From assembly GCA_002332755.1 (NCBI GenBank), contig DDBO01000236.1, positions 1 through 18,743 on the forward strand: 18,743 bases of DNA, read 5' to 3'. This stretch comes from Bacteroidales bacterium UBA2030. Lineage in GTDB: Bacteria > Bacteroidota > Bacteroidia > Bacteroidales > TTA-H9. The position numbers and the translations under genes are program-made. This document shows, one piece after another, positions 6,438 through 13,822 of this stretch; within the stretch, counting starts at the first letter, position 1, and every line of letters starts with the position of its first letter. The notes beneath the pieces were generated by a model. That model had not been told where the DNA came from and did not search any database. It was given only the letters and a program-made list of their open reading frames with translations.

Positions 6438-7667
6438 ATGAGTGAATTGATTAATAATTCGTTTATGCGAAAAATGCGCCTTAAAGAGTTGATTTTAAAA
6501 CTACATGAGGGCGTTGATGAAGATAGTGTGAGGGCCGAATTGTTGGAAACCTTAAGCATGATCCCCTATGGAGAAGTTGTGGAAGTTGAGCAGGAACTTA
6601 TTGAGGAAGGTTTGCCGCAGGATGAAGTATTGCGTCTGTGTGATGCACATTCTGCAGTTCTTGAAGGCAATATCGACCTAAGTGGTATGAAGGCGGTACC
6701 AGAAGGGCATCCCGTTGATGTTTTCCAAAAGGAAAATGATGCGCTGAAAAGGGTGACCAAACAGGCCAGAGAAGCTATTGAAAAAACCTTAAATCAAGAA
6801 AAGGTTGATGTTCAAATTATATTGGAAATAAGGAGTTTATTTAATCAACTGTTTGATGTTGACAAGCATTATAAGCGAAAAGAATACTTACTTTTTCCTT
6901 ATCTCGAGAAAAAAGGAATTACGGGTCCACCGGCAGTAATGTGGGGAAAGCACGATGAAATCAGAGAACAATTAAAGGGAAGTATTGAAGTTTTACAAAT
7001 TACTGAATTGCCTTTGGAAGAGTGGAGGGCCGCTGCTCAGATGGTACTTTTACCCGCCCTCAATGCCATCGACGATATGGTGGTGAAGGAGGAACAAATT
7101 CTATTTCCCATGTCGTTGGATGCGTTGTCGGAAGGGGAGTGGTACGAAATTGACCATCAAACTCCTGATATTGGATTTTGTTTATATGACCCTCCGGTGC
7201 AATGGAAACCCAATAAAGCGCAAGCGAATCAGGAGGAAATGGATGATTTTTCGGGCGGCTTAGTCAGGTTACCCTCAGGAAATTTCAATGTAAAAGAACT
7301 TATGGCAATTCTTAACACGCTACCTGTAGATATAACTTTCGTTGACAAGGACGACAAAGTGAGATACTTTTCGCAGGGGCCACACCGGATATTTCAACGC
7401 AACAGGGCCATTCTCAACCGCGATGTTCGTTATTGCCATCCTCCTGCCAGTGTTCATATTGTCGATAAAATTCTCGAAGATTTTCGTAGTGGCAAAGCCA
7501 GCCATGCACCATTCTGGATCAATATGCGGGGAAGGATGATTTATATAGAGTATTATGCTCTGCGAGATGCCGACGGGCAGTATTTGGGAACACTTGAAGT
7601 TTCGCAGGATATTACCCGTTACCGTGAATTGGAAGGTGAACAAAGAATTCTCAGTTACAGCAAGTAA
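6438..7667 (+). CDS. DUF438 / hemerythrin-like / PAS domain protein
   Basis: A 409-residue cytoplasmic sensor-like protein. Residues about 10-80 form the DUF438 helical domain. Residues about 88-235 form a hemerythrin-like four-helix bundle with candidate di-iron ligands H91 (GHPVDVF), H144 and E149 (HYKRKEYLLFP), H172 (WGKHDEIR) and E218/E219 (KEEQILFP). The position where classical hemerythrins have a fourth-helix histidine is M214. Residues about 285-400 form a PAS domain (LPVDITFVDKDDKVRYFS ... GTLEVSQDITRYREL). No kinase, cyclase or DNA-binding output domain follows, so the signal may pass by protein contact. Hemerythrin-like domains bind O2 or react with NO, and the same fold repairs NO-damaged Fe-S clusters in RIC/YtfE proteins. 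Together with the Rrf2 regulators this suggests a nitrosative or oxygen stress role, which is inferred. The next gene starts 18 bases downstream. Confidence 0.93.
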   Translation: MSELINNSFMRKMRLKELILKLHEGVDEDSVRAELLETLSMIPYGEVVEVEQELIEEGLPQDEVLRLCDAHSAVLEGNIDLSGMKAVPEGHPVDVFQKENDALKRVTKQAREAIEKTLNQEKVDVQIILEIRSLFNQLFDVDKHYKRKEYLLFPYLEKKGITGPPAVMWGKHDEIREQLKGSIEVLQITELPLEEWRAAAQMVLLPALNAIDDMVVKEEQILFPMSLDALSEGEWYEIDHQTPDIGFCLYDPPVQWKPNKAQANQEEMDDFSGGLVRLPSGNFNVKELMAILNTLPVDITFVDKDDKVRYFSQGPHRIFQRNRAILNRDVRYCHPPASVHIVDKILEDFRSGKASHAPFWINMRGRMIYIEYYALRDADGQYLGTLEVSQDITRYRELEGEQRILSYSK

Positions 7668-7685
7668 ACATAAATATTAACAGCA

Positions 7686-8201
7686 ATGACGGAGAAACTA
7701 ATTATTACGCCCCGCACTAAGGTGTACGATATTCTGGAAGCTTATCCTCAGCTCGAAGAGAAATTAATTGAAATGGTACCTGCGTTCGAGAAATTGCGCA
7801 ACCCGGTGCTTCGCCGCACCATCACTCGCATAACCAACCTTGGCCAGGCGGCTGCTATTGCAGGAGTACCTGTGGAGACTCTTGTAAATCAACTTCGTAA
7901 AGAGGTTGGCCAGGATATTGCAACTTTTGAAGAAGCACAAAAAGATTTTCAGCAGAAGCCAAAATGGGTGGATGAACTCCCCTTAGGAGGGGAATTGGAT
8001 GCCAGACCCATGTTAGCAGCCGGTGAGCATCCTGTGGGACAGGTAATTGCCGACCTTCAAAAGCTCGAAACCGGTAAGAAATACCATTTGATTACTCCAT
8101 TCCTTCCGGTTCCTCTCATAGACAAAGCAATGGGTTTGGGTTTTAGTCATTGGGCTGAAAGAATAAATGACAACGAATACCATATTTATTTCAAACAATG
8201 A
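7686..8201 (+). CDS. DUF1858-DUF2249 two-domain protein
   Basis: A 171-residue cytoplasmic protein. Residues about 5-75 form a DUF1858 domain (IITPRTKVYDILEAYPQLEE ... ITNLGQAAAIAGVPVETL), a small helical domain resembling the N-terminal domain of the Fe-S repair protein ScdA/RIC. After a linker rich in acidic residues and glutamine, residues about 104-170 form a DUF2249 domain (LDARPMLAAGEHPVGQVIAD ... HWAERINDNEYHIYF), which has a TusA-like fold. No cysteine is present anywhere in the protein, so a TusA-like sulfur-carrier role is unlikely. It is the last gene of the Rrf2-ferredoxin-cupin-DUF438 operon, 18 bases after the DUF438 gene. Close linkage to a hemerythrin domain suggests that the two together may do what fused RIC proteins do. 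That is a hypothesis from domain content. Confidence 0.9.
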   Translation: MTEKLIITPRTKVYDILEAYPQLEEKLIEMVPAFEKLRNPVLRRTITRITNLGQAAAIAGVPVETLVNQLRKEVGQDIATFEEAQKDFQQKPKWVDELPLGGELDARPMLAAGEHPVGQVIADLQKLETGKKYHLITPFLPVPLIDKAMGLGFSHWAERINDNEYHIYFKQ

Positions 8202-8202
8202 T

Positions 8203-8210
8203 TATATTTG
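8203..8210 (+). promoter_or_regulatory. Candidate -7 promoter element just after the DUF2249 stop codon
   Basis: TATATTTG, an exact match to TAnnTTTG, begins two bases past the stop codon of the DUF1858-DUF2249 gene. The predicted transcription start (around 8216) would fall at the foot of the hairpin at 8219-8264. No good -33 box is visible, so confidence is moderate. Confidence 0.45.
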
Positions 8211-8218
8211 CACCTTAG

Positions 8219-8266
8219 AAAACCTGCAGCGGATAAAGATTTTTCCATTTCCGTTGCAGGTTTTTT
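8219..8266 (+). terminator. Strong intrinsic terminator ending the redox operon
   Basis: A 15-bp stem is formed by AAAACCTGCAGCGGA (8219-8233) and TCCGTTGCAGGTTTT (8250-8264) with a single G-U pair, a 16-base loop and a run of six T (8261-8266). The form is that of a rho-independent terminator. It lies between the DUF2249 gene and the second cupin. Confidence 0.85.
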
Positions 8267-8284
8267 CATAGTAAACAGGTAGCC

Positions 8285-8590
8285 ATGAAAACCTTTTATA
8301 GGGAAGACGAATCGATGATTAAAGAAGTTCCTAACGCAGGGAAGCTTGCTGAAGGAACAGATTATCAAATTATTAGACTGATTTTAAAGCCAGGAGAGGC
8401 ACAAGTTCTGCACAGGAACCAGCGCAGGGTAATATTTTATGTTATCAATGGAAAAGGGGTATTGCAAGTTGATGGGCGCAATTTTCAATTGGGAATGGGC
8501 GACGGAGCCGAAGTAATGACCTACGAACAGCGTGCCTGGAAAAATATTGGGGAAGAAGACCTGGAATTACTTGTATTTAAGTTTCTTTAG
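8285..8590 (+). CDS. Small cupin-fold protein lacking most metal ligands
   Basis: A 101-residue cupin-like protein. The first motif region is LKPGEAQVLHRNQRRVIFYVINGKG (residues 34-58), cited here by its ends LKPGEAQ and VINGKG with H43 between them. The second is GDGAEVMTYEQRAWKNIG (73-90), where the usual metal-binding histidine is absent. It is therefore probably a non-metal binding or structural cupin; the ligand is unknown. It lies downstream of the strong hairpin at 8219-8266 and is probably transcribed from a separate or leaky promoter (candidate -7 element at 8203). The gene is convergent with the cytidine deaminase gene, 30 bases away, and no clear terminator is seen between them. 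It is not closely similar to the cupin at 6095. Confidence 0.82.
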   Translation: MKTFYREDESMIKEVPNAGKLAEGTDYQIIRLILKPGEAQVLHRNQRRVIFYVINGKGVLQVDGRNFQLGMGDGAEVMTYEQRAWKNIGEEDLELLVFKFL

Positions 8591-8620
8591 ATGTAAGCAG
8601 CTAAATTTTACGCTGGCCCA

Positions 8621-9091
8621 TTATTTAAGGTGATTATGGTCGAATTGCAAGGGAAGTAGCGATCCCACCGATGAGGTTTTCCAAATTTTGCCCGTTTTGC
8701 CTCCCATAATTACGGGAATATTTAGATTTTGAATGGTTTCAAACTCAAGCATGGCTTGTCGGCACATGCCGCAAGGAGGTATGGGCTCACCTGTTTCGGC
8801 AGAAATAGCTATAGCCTTGATTTTTACCCCAGGAAATTGAGAAGATGCGTAGTACAATGCAGTGCGTTCGGCACATGTGCCAACGGGGTATGAGGAATTT
8901 TCCTGGTTGCTTCCCTGAATTATTTCTCCATTTTCAAGCATAATGGCCGCTCCTACTTTGAATCCGGAATAGGGTGCATAGGCTCTCGAGGTAGCTTTTC
9001 TGGCCATTTGCAGCAATTTGGCTTCCATTTCGGGTAATGTGGTTTCGTTTTCCCACTCCTCAAATTCAATAGTTAGTCTTCTGATGATCAT
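8621..9091 (-). CDS. cdd: Cytidine deaminase
   Basis: Zinc enzyme that deaminates cytidine and deoxycytidine to uridine and deoxyuridine for pyrimidine salvage in the cytoplasm. At 156 residues it fits the small homotetrameric class. The substrate motif is APYSGFKVGAA (39-49). The catalytic motif is CAERTA (C73, E75) and the zinc-binding motif is PPCGMCRQ (C107, C110). The first 20 residues (MIIRRLTIEFEEWENETTLP) are a short extension common in Bacteroidota versions. It is the last gene of the minus-strand run beginning with the DUF4271 gene, starting 19 bases after the O-antigen-ligase-like gene's stop. All zinc and catalytic residues are present; identification is firm. Confidence 0.96.
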   Translation of the reverse strand: MIIRRLTIEFEEWENETTLPEMEAKLLQMARKATSRAYAPYSGFKVGAAIMLENGEIIQGSNQENSSYPVGTCAERTALYYASSQFPGVKIKAIAISAETGEPIPPCGMCRQAMLEFETIQNLNIPVIMGGKTGKIWKTSSVGSLLPLQFDHNHLK

Positions 9092-9110
9092 AGTCAGAGA
9101 TTTGATTGTT

Positions 9111-10682
9111 TTACGAAGTTCTTGGCTTTGATGTTTCTGTTGCCAACATCGAAAGGAAAGTCATGAAAAAGGCAAAGAAGGTAACTCCGGCCTGTGTTTC
9201 AATAGTATCTTCATTAAGCATGGAAATGAAGATAATGAAAGTAAAAGCAGTTAGTCGAAAATCGAAGCGGGAATGTATGCTTGGATAAAAAAGTGCAATA
9301 AGAAAGAAAATAAGCCCGGGAATACCAAATCCAATAGTAATGCTCAAAAATTGATTATGAGAGCGCAGACGTGTATCTTTTAGGTCAGAATTCATCTCCA
9401 CAAGTTGATTGTGAAAAACTTGCGGAATATCGCCTGTGCCTACTCCTGCCAAAGGAGATTTTTTTATAATATTTATCGAGGCTTTAATCAATTCATACCG
9501 TTGCATTATGCTATTGCCTTGTGTACCGTAGCCGTCAAGGTATTTTTCATAACCAAAGAAAAATTCATCAAGAGCTCGTGCAAAGGCGTTGCGAGTGAGT
9601 TGTTTGGCATTGGCAACGCCCTTTTCTATGTTTCTTATCTCTTCATCGCTAAGTTTGGCTAATCCATCAGCATCTTTTGTCAGTCCTTTGCTGTTGAGGT
9701 ACCTAACAATAGTTGCCATAAGTGGCTGTCCACATAAATCTTTTCCGTAAAAGTCGAGAGTACTGCGTTTTGACCAACTTTCGACCAGTTCTTTTTCGCA
9801 ATAATAGAGGCCTACCCAATTTCCGTTTTCTTTACCGAAATAAAGGGTATCATGCAAATATGGATTTCCCCGTGAAGTGGTAGCCGGGAGCTGGCTGAAG
9901 TCGCGCAGGGGTTTGTAATTCTTAATTTCTTCCAATTTTCGGTCGATGGAATAAATGCCATATAATATCGCCCCTATACTTGCTATCCATACCAGTGTGG
10001 TTATCCATACAGGGAGCTTTTTAGCCAGGATATAAAGAATCCATGCAATCAATAGAAAGGCAGAAATCATCGATCCGGTTGTTGCGCCAAAGAGTATGAG
10101 GTATAAAAAGAAAAAAATGATGAAAATAAGGCCCGGAATTTTTTGGTTCCAGTTTTTTTGTTGATTTATCTCATAAAACAATAGTACAATGGACAAACAT
10201 ATGTTGAGACTAAAGCGGATGTGGGAAATTCCCGGCGAAAAGAAACGATAGTTGATAAATTCTTCCTTTAAACCAAGAAAGAGACCAATTAATGCAGTGA
10301 CAGCGAGTGTTGCAGTATGAATCCAGATAAGAAAGCGACTTTCTCGTTGGTTTAGAATGGGCATACTGAAGATGATGAATGGCAAAACAAACAGGGGTAT
10401 TTTGGTACGCAGGTCTTTCCATGCATATGTAAAGTCGCTGGTATGAATCAGACCTATTATATGCAGGAGAAAAATGGAAAATATGGCCCAAAAAAAACGA
10501 TTTGCCAAAAGGTGTTTGAGTCTTTCTTTGAAATTGCCTTCGAGTAGCCAGGCTACTCCCAGCATCAACTGCGAAACACTCATCATATAATTTGAAGTGG
10601 GTATGGCGGCTATAAGAACACTTAAGCCGAATAAGTAAAAATATCGTTTGAATGATATAGTTTTAGTAAACAAAACTTCCAT
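9111..10682 (-). CDS. O-antigen ligase / polymerase-like (Wzy_C family) membrane protein
   Basis: A 523-residue inner-membrane protein with about ten hydrophobic helices, mostly within residues 14-246, and three more after 445. A large extracytoplasmic loop of about 200 residues (roughly 247-445) separates the two groups. Near its end are RSHNQFL (H442) and the preceding SPLAGVGTGD motif, typical of the O-antigen ligase family, whose histidine-bearing loop transfers polysaccharide from a lipid carrier. The substrate here is unknown and may be a surface polysaccharide or a glycan on lipoprotein or protein. The ATG follows the stop of the S41 protease gene without a gap (TAAATG), so translation is coupled. 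The location among housekeeping genes rather than in a polysaccharide cluster is unusual. Confidence 0.85.
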   Translation of the reverse strand: MEVLFTKTISFKRYFYLFGLSVLIAAIPTSNYMMSVSQLMLGVAWLLEGNFKERLKHLLANRFFWAIFSIFLLHIIGLIHTSDFTYAWKDLRTKIPLFVLPFIIFSMPILNQRESRFLIWIHTATLAVTALIGLFLGLKEEFINYRFFSPGISHIRFSLNICLSIVLLFYEINQQKNWNQKIPGLIFIIFFFLYLILFGATTGSMISAFLLIAWILYILAKKLPVWITTLVWIASIGAILYGIYSIDRKLEEIKNYKPLRDFSQLPATTSRGNPYLHDTLYFGKENGNWVGLYYCEKELVESWSKRSTLDFYGKDLCGQPLMATIVRYLNSKGLTKDADGLAKLSDEEIRNIEKGVANAKQLTRNAFARALDEFFFGYEKYLDGYGTQGNSIMQRYELIKASINIIKKSPLAGVGTGDIPQVFHNQLVEMNSDLKDTRLRSHNQFLSITIGFGIPGLIFFLIALFYPSIHSRFDFRLTAFTFIIFISMLNEDTIETQAGVTFFAFFMTFLSMLATETSKPRTS

Positions 10683-12371
10683 TTACTTTTTCTTGCGATT
10701 ATGACATTGGGGATGTGTTCCTTGAAGTACGGATTGGTACGCAGCCTGGTCTTTGAGGATTTCCACTGCTTTTTTTACTGTGAGGTCGTTCGAAATCAGG
10801 GCCTTCACCTCACCCGACCGGAAAAAATATCGATTAGCTATTTCGGCAGCCAGCATTGTAGAAATGAGGTTGCGTGCCATCTTCATTCGTGTTTGGTATT
10901 CTTTCTTTATGTTATAGGCCAGGCTGTCGATGTTTTGCTTTGAGGTTGGGCTCAACATTTTTTCTTTCGAAAGGAATTGTTCCATTTCATGCATCTGGGC
11001 TAGGGGGCCATTTTCCCAATTTTCCATGTGGTTAAGGGCGAAATGGATAAAAGTGGAAAACAATTCATCGGTAATTTCAAAAGAGTCGTCGGGAGGAGTG
11101 GCGGGATGTTCGCGGACATATTGGTTTGCAAAATCGAAAAATACGAGGTTGTCAATCAACTGAAATAGGATCCGGGTTTCAGGTGTAGTGTCGGGAACCA
11201 GATCGGGTTCTATACCACTGCCTTCGTAAACTACACGCCCGCCTTTTGTATAGAAAGCAGGTTTTTCGGTAGTTTTTGTATTGCCGGAGCCATGAAAATA
11301 GTCGATAGCTTGTATGCATCTTCCGCTGGGAATATAATATTTCGCTACGGTGATTTTTAGTTGGTTATTGTAGGGTAGCGGCAGGATATTTTGCACCAAG
11401 CCTTTGCCGAAGGTTGGATTTCCCAAAATTATAGCCCTGTCAAGGTCTTGAAGAGAACCAGCCAATATTTCGGAAGCAGAAGCACTTCTATCATCCACCA
11501 GGATTACCAGAGGGAGCTGGGGAGCAATTGGGTCGTTTATTGTAAAGTAGCTTCTGTTTTTGTCGTAACTGCGTCCACGTGTGCTCACGATTAACTGACC
11601 TTTGGGTACAAACATATTCACAATGGCTACTGCCTGATCGAGTAGGCCTCCGCCGTTGCCTCGTAAATCGATAATCAACCCCTCCAGTTCTTTTTCGGCT
11701 TTAAGTTTTTGGAAGGCTTCCGAAAACTCTTTGGCAGCCTTATCTGTAAATTGTTCGAGCCTGATAAGTCCAATGCTGGGTGCAGGCATGCCGCTGTAAG
11801 TAATATTCACAGGTCTTATCTTCTCACGCGTGAGGGTAATTTGTTCTTCTTTTGCAGAGCCATCCTTCCGGTAAATAAGGGTAAGTTTAGATCCTGCTTC
11901 CCCACTCAACAAACTTTCTACATCTTCCTCTGAGCGTCCGGACAGTTCAAGATTATTTACCTTCAAAATAAAATCTCCTTTGCGCAAACCTGCCCTGAAT
12001 GCAGGTGAGTTTTCTTCCACCTGAGCAATACACATTTTCCCGTCGCGCAAAAATATGCTTATGCCAATGCCTCCATATTCTCCCTGGGTGTATAGCCGAT
12101 ACTGTTCTATCTGACTTTCCGGAATAAATACAGTATAGGGGTCGAGACTTCCTAGCATGGCATTGAGTGCAGTGCGATTGAGTTCCGAGGGATTTATCTC
12201 ATCAGCATAATTGAGGGATAATTCTTTAACAACAGAAAAATATATTTCCAGGCTTTTGGATAGCTCAAATAAATTATTCTGGGAACTAACCTTGTTGCAA
12301 AGCAGTAACAAAAGGGCAATGAAAGAAAAAAATAATCTTTTTGTGAGGTTTGAAGATAGCCTAAGTTTCAT
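10683..12371 (-). CDS. S41 family C-terminal processing protease with PDZ domain
   Basis: Exported tail-specific serine protease. The chosen ATG (MKLRLSSNL) gives 562 residues and a good signal peptide with a run of leucines ending near VSS-Q (residue 30). In-frame ATG at 12377 and TTG at 12392 would add 2 or 7 residues. The PDZ domain lies at about 85-180 (GGIGISI, NSPAFRAGLRKGDFILKVN). The peptidase domain begins near 195. It contains the RGNGGGLLDQAV motif and the catalytic serine in SASASE (S298), lysine in FGKG (K323) and glutamine Q327, matching the Ser-Lys-Gln arrangement of Ctp proteases. Residues 400-550 form a helical C-terminal extension ending in a basic tail. It probably degrades or matures periplasmic proteins. 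The gene follows rnpA in the operon, as in many Bacteroidota. Confidence 0.94.
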   Translation of the reverse strand: MKLRLSSNLTKRLFFSFIALLLLLCNKVSSQNNLFELSKSLEIYFSVVKELSLNYADEINPSELNRTALNAMLGSLDPYTVFIPESQIEQYRLYTQGEYGGIGISIFLRDGKMCIAQVEENSPAFRAGLRKGDFILKVNNLELSGRSEEDVESLLSGEAGSKLTLIYRKDGSAKEEQITLTREKIRPVNITYSGMPAPSIGLIRLEQFTDKAAKEFSEAFQKLKAEKELEGLIIDLRGNGGGLLDQAVAIVNMFVPKGQLIVSTRGRSYDKNRSYFTINDPIAPQLPLVILVDDRSASASEILAGSLQDLDRAIILGNPTFGKGLVQNILPLPYNNQLKITVAKYYIPSGRCIQAIDYFHGSGNTKTTEKPAFYTKGGRVVYEGSGIEPDLVPDTTPETRILFQLIDNLVFFDFANQYVREHPATPPDDSFEITDELFSTFIHFALNHMENWENGPLAQMHEMEQFLSKEKMLSPTSKQNIDSLAYNIKKEYQTRMKMARNLISTMLAAEIANRYFFRSGEVKALISNDLTVKKAVEILKDQAAYQSVLQGTHPQCHNRKKK

Positions 12372-12424
12372 ATCCATTGGTTTGGCAGGCAAATTTTCTA
12401 AAAAACGAAAAGTATGAAAAATAA

Positions 12425-12841
12425 TTATGCACCTCCAGAATTGCTTTCAATAGCTGACTGGATTTTCACAATAATTTCTTGCAGGAGTTTAATTACAGAT
12501 TTTTCAATCGATGAATAAGGTTCGGTGTGTTTTGCAGAATAAAGGAGTGCAATGTAGATGGTTCCCTGCATCTGACGAGAGGGCGAATAGAGGATATGCT
12601 TGTTTTTTCTGTAAGCTTCCTTAAGTCTTCGACGAAGGAGGTTGCGCTGGGTAGCTTTGCGGAAATTTCGTCCTGGTACGGAAAATAGCGTCTGAACTGG
12701 ACTCAATGTTTGAGCTTCATCATGGGCATATAAAAAAATAGCCCTGACCGGGTAAGAAGTCAGAGCTGTTCCTCGGGCAAAAAGGGTTTCAATGCGTTTT
12801 GCCGAGCTCAATATTTCGTATTTGCGCAGCGTTGCCCGCAT
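12425..12841 (-). CDS. rnpA: Ribonuclease P protein component
   Basis: Protein subunit that assists the RNase P RNA in trimming the 5' leader of precursor tRNAs. The protein has 138 residues and is basic. Its N-terminal part (LRKYEILSSAKRIETLFARG) matches the family, and the signature RNLLRRRLKEAYR occupies residues 66-78. The gene lies 27 bases after the hemD-like gene and 53 bases before the protease gene's start. In many bacteria rnpA is next to rpmH and dnaA, whereas this placement between a hemD-like gene and a Ctp protease is the usual Bacteroidota arrangement. Identification is firm. Confidence 0.95.
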   Translation of the reverse strand: MRATLRKYEILSSAKRIETLFARGTALTSYPVRAIFLYAHDEAQTLSPVQTLFSVPGRNFRKATQRNLLRRRLKEAYRKNKHILYSPSRQMQGTIYIALLYSAKHTEPYSSIEKSVIKLLQEIIVKIQSAIESNSGGA

Positions 12842-12868
12842 ACCCTTTTACTCGTATTTTCCGGGTTT

Positions 12869-13768
12869 TTAATGATTAAGTTGACCTTTTTCTTGCTCCT
12901 TAGGGGTATTTTCGTCCCACAGAGAAGTCATTTTATCCTCTGCTGGGGGTATATTGTTTGAATCAGATTTCTCGGCTTCTTCAGCGCTGCTGGCATTGGC
13001 CTTCGTTGAAGTTTTTTTTCTCTTTTTTTGTTCAATTAAAAACTGTTCGATGGCTGAAGCCATGGAAGGCGCAGTTGGGGTGGGGGCCATTATATTAACA
13101 ATAAGACCATGCTCTGTTGCTTCTCTGGCAGTATTTTCGCCAAAGGTGGCTATCACCTGTTTTTTCTGGGAATAATCAGGCCAGTTTTTAAAGAGCGACT
13201 TAATCCCCATAGGACTAAAAAACACGAGTAAATCGTATTTTTTAATGTCAATTTTGTTTTTAAGATCGCGGGGTACGGTTTTATAAACAACAACTTTTTT
13301 ATGCTCCACTCCCAACTTTTCCATGAAAGGTGGCACATCGTTTTTGCTGGTGTCTCCACAGGGGATAAGGTATTTCTCGGTCTTGAATTTTTTAACGAGA
13401 TCTTCAAGATCATTGAATGAGCCTTTTCCAAAGAAAATCTTGCGTTTTCGGTAGGTGATGTAATTCTGCAAATAGAGTGCAATTGCCTCGGAAGTGCAGA
13501 AATACTTCATGGTCTCGGGTATGGGATAACGGGCTTCTTTTACCTGCTGGAAAAAATAGTCAACCGCATTTTTGCTGGTAAAAATGATGGCGCTGTATTC
13601 CTCCATCCTGATTTTTTGCCGCCGAAACTCTTTTCCATCTAAAGGTTCAATTTTAAAGAGTTTTTCATAGTCGACTTCCAGGCCATGTGCTTCGGCAATC
13701 GGCGTGTAGGGTGAGCTTTTGATATCTTCGGGCCTTGGTTGCGAGATTAGAACTTTCCTGATTTTCAA
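12869..13768 (-). CDS. Uroporphyrinogen-III synthase-like protein (HemD family), TTG start
   Basis: A 299-residue cytoplasmic protein of the uroporphyrinogen-III synthase family, which closes and inverts the last ring of the tetrapyrrole precursor. The two Rossmann-like lobes are visible as KIRKVLISQPRPED to IIFTSKNAVDYFF and YLIPCGDTSKNDVPPFMEKL to VFFSPMGIKSLF, ending near TFGENTAREATEHG and APTPTAPSMASAI. The last 50 residues are a charged low-complexity tail. The only plausible start is TTG at 13766-13768: the in-frame stretch upstream has no ATG or GTG before a stop, and a purine-rich AAGGAAG sits just ahead. The family diverges strongly, so enzyme activity is likely but not certain, and no other haem gene is nearby. 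It follows the DUF4271 gene, a pairing usual in Bacteroidota. Confidence 0.85.
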   Translation of the reverse strand: MKIRKVLISQPRPEDIKSSPYTPIAEAHGLEVDYEKLFKIEPLDGKEFRRQKIRMEEYSAIIFTSKNAVDYFFQQVKEARYPIPETMKYFCTSEAIALYLQNYITYRKRKIFFGKGSFNDLEDLVKKFKTEKYLIPCGDTSKNDVPPFMEKLGVEHKKVVVYKTVPRDLKNKIDIKKYDLLVFFSPMGIKSLFKNWPDYSQKKQVIATFGENTAREATEHGLIVNIMAPTPTAPSMASAIEQFLIEQKKRKKTSTKANASSAEEAEKSDSNNIPPAEDKMTSLWDENTPKEQEKGQLNH

Positions 13769-13822
13769 ATCTTCCTTTTTTTTATGGTTATCAACTCGCT
13801 GACATCACCTGCTGTTATATTA

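Noticed and set aside
7320..7643. Open frame of 107 codons antisense to the PAS domain
   Set aside because: It lies inside the DUF438 protein gene and has no recognisable domain or start context.
8591..8620. Possible bidirectional terminator between the second cupin and cdd
   Set aside because: Only a 4-bp CAGC/GCTG pairing with a long loop is present, too weak to call.
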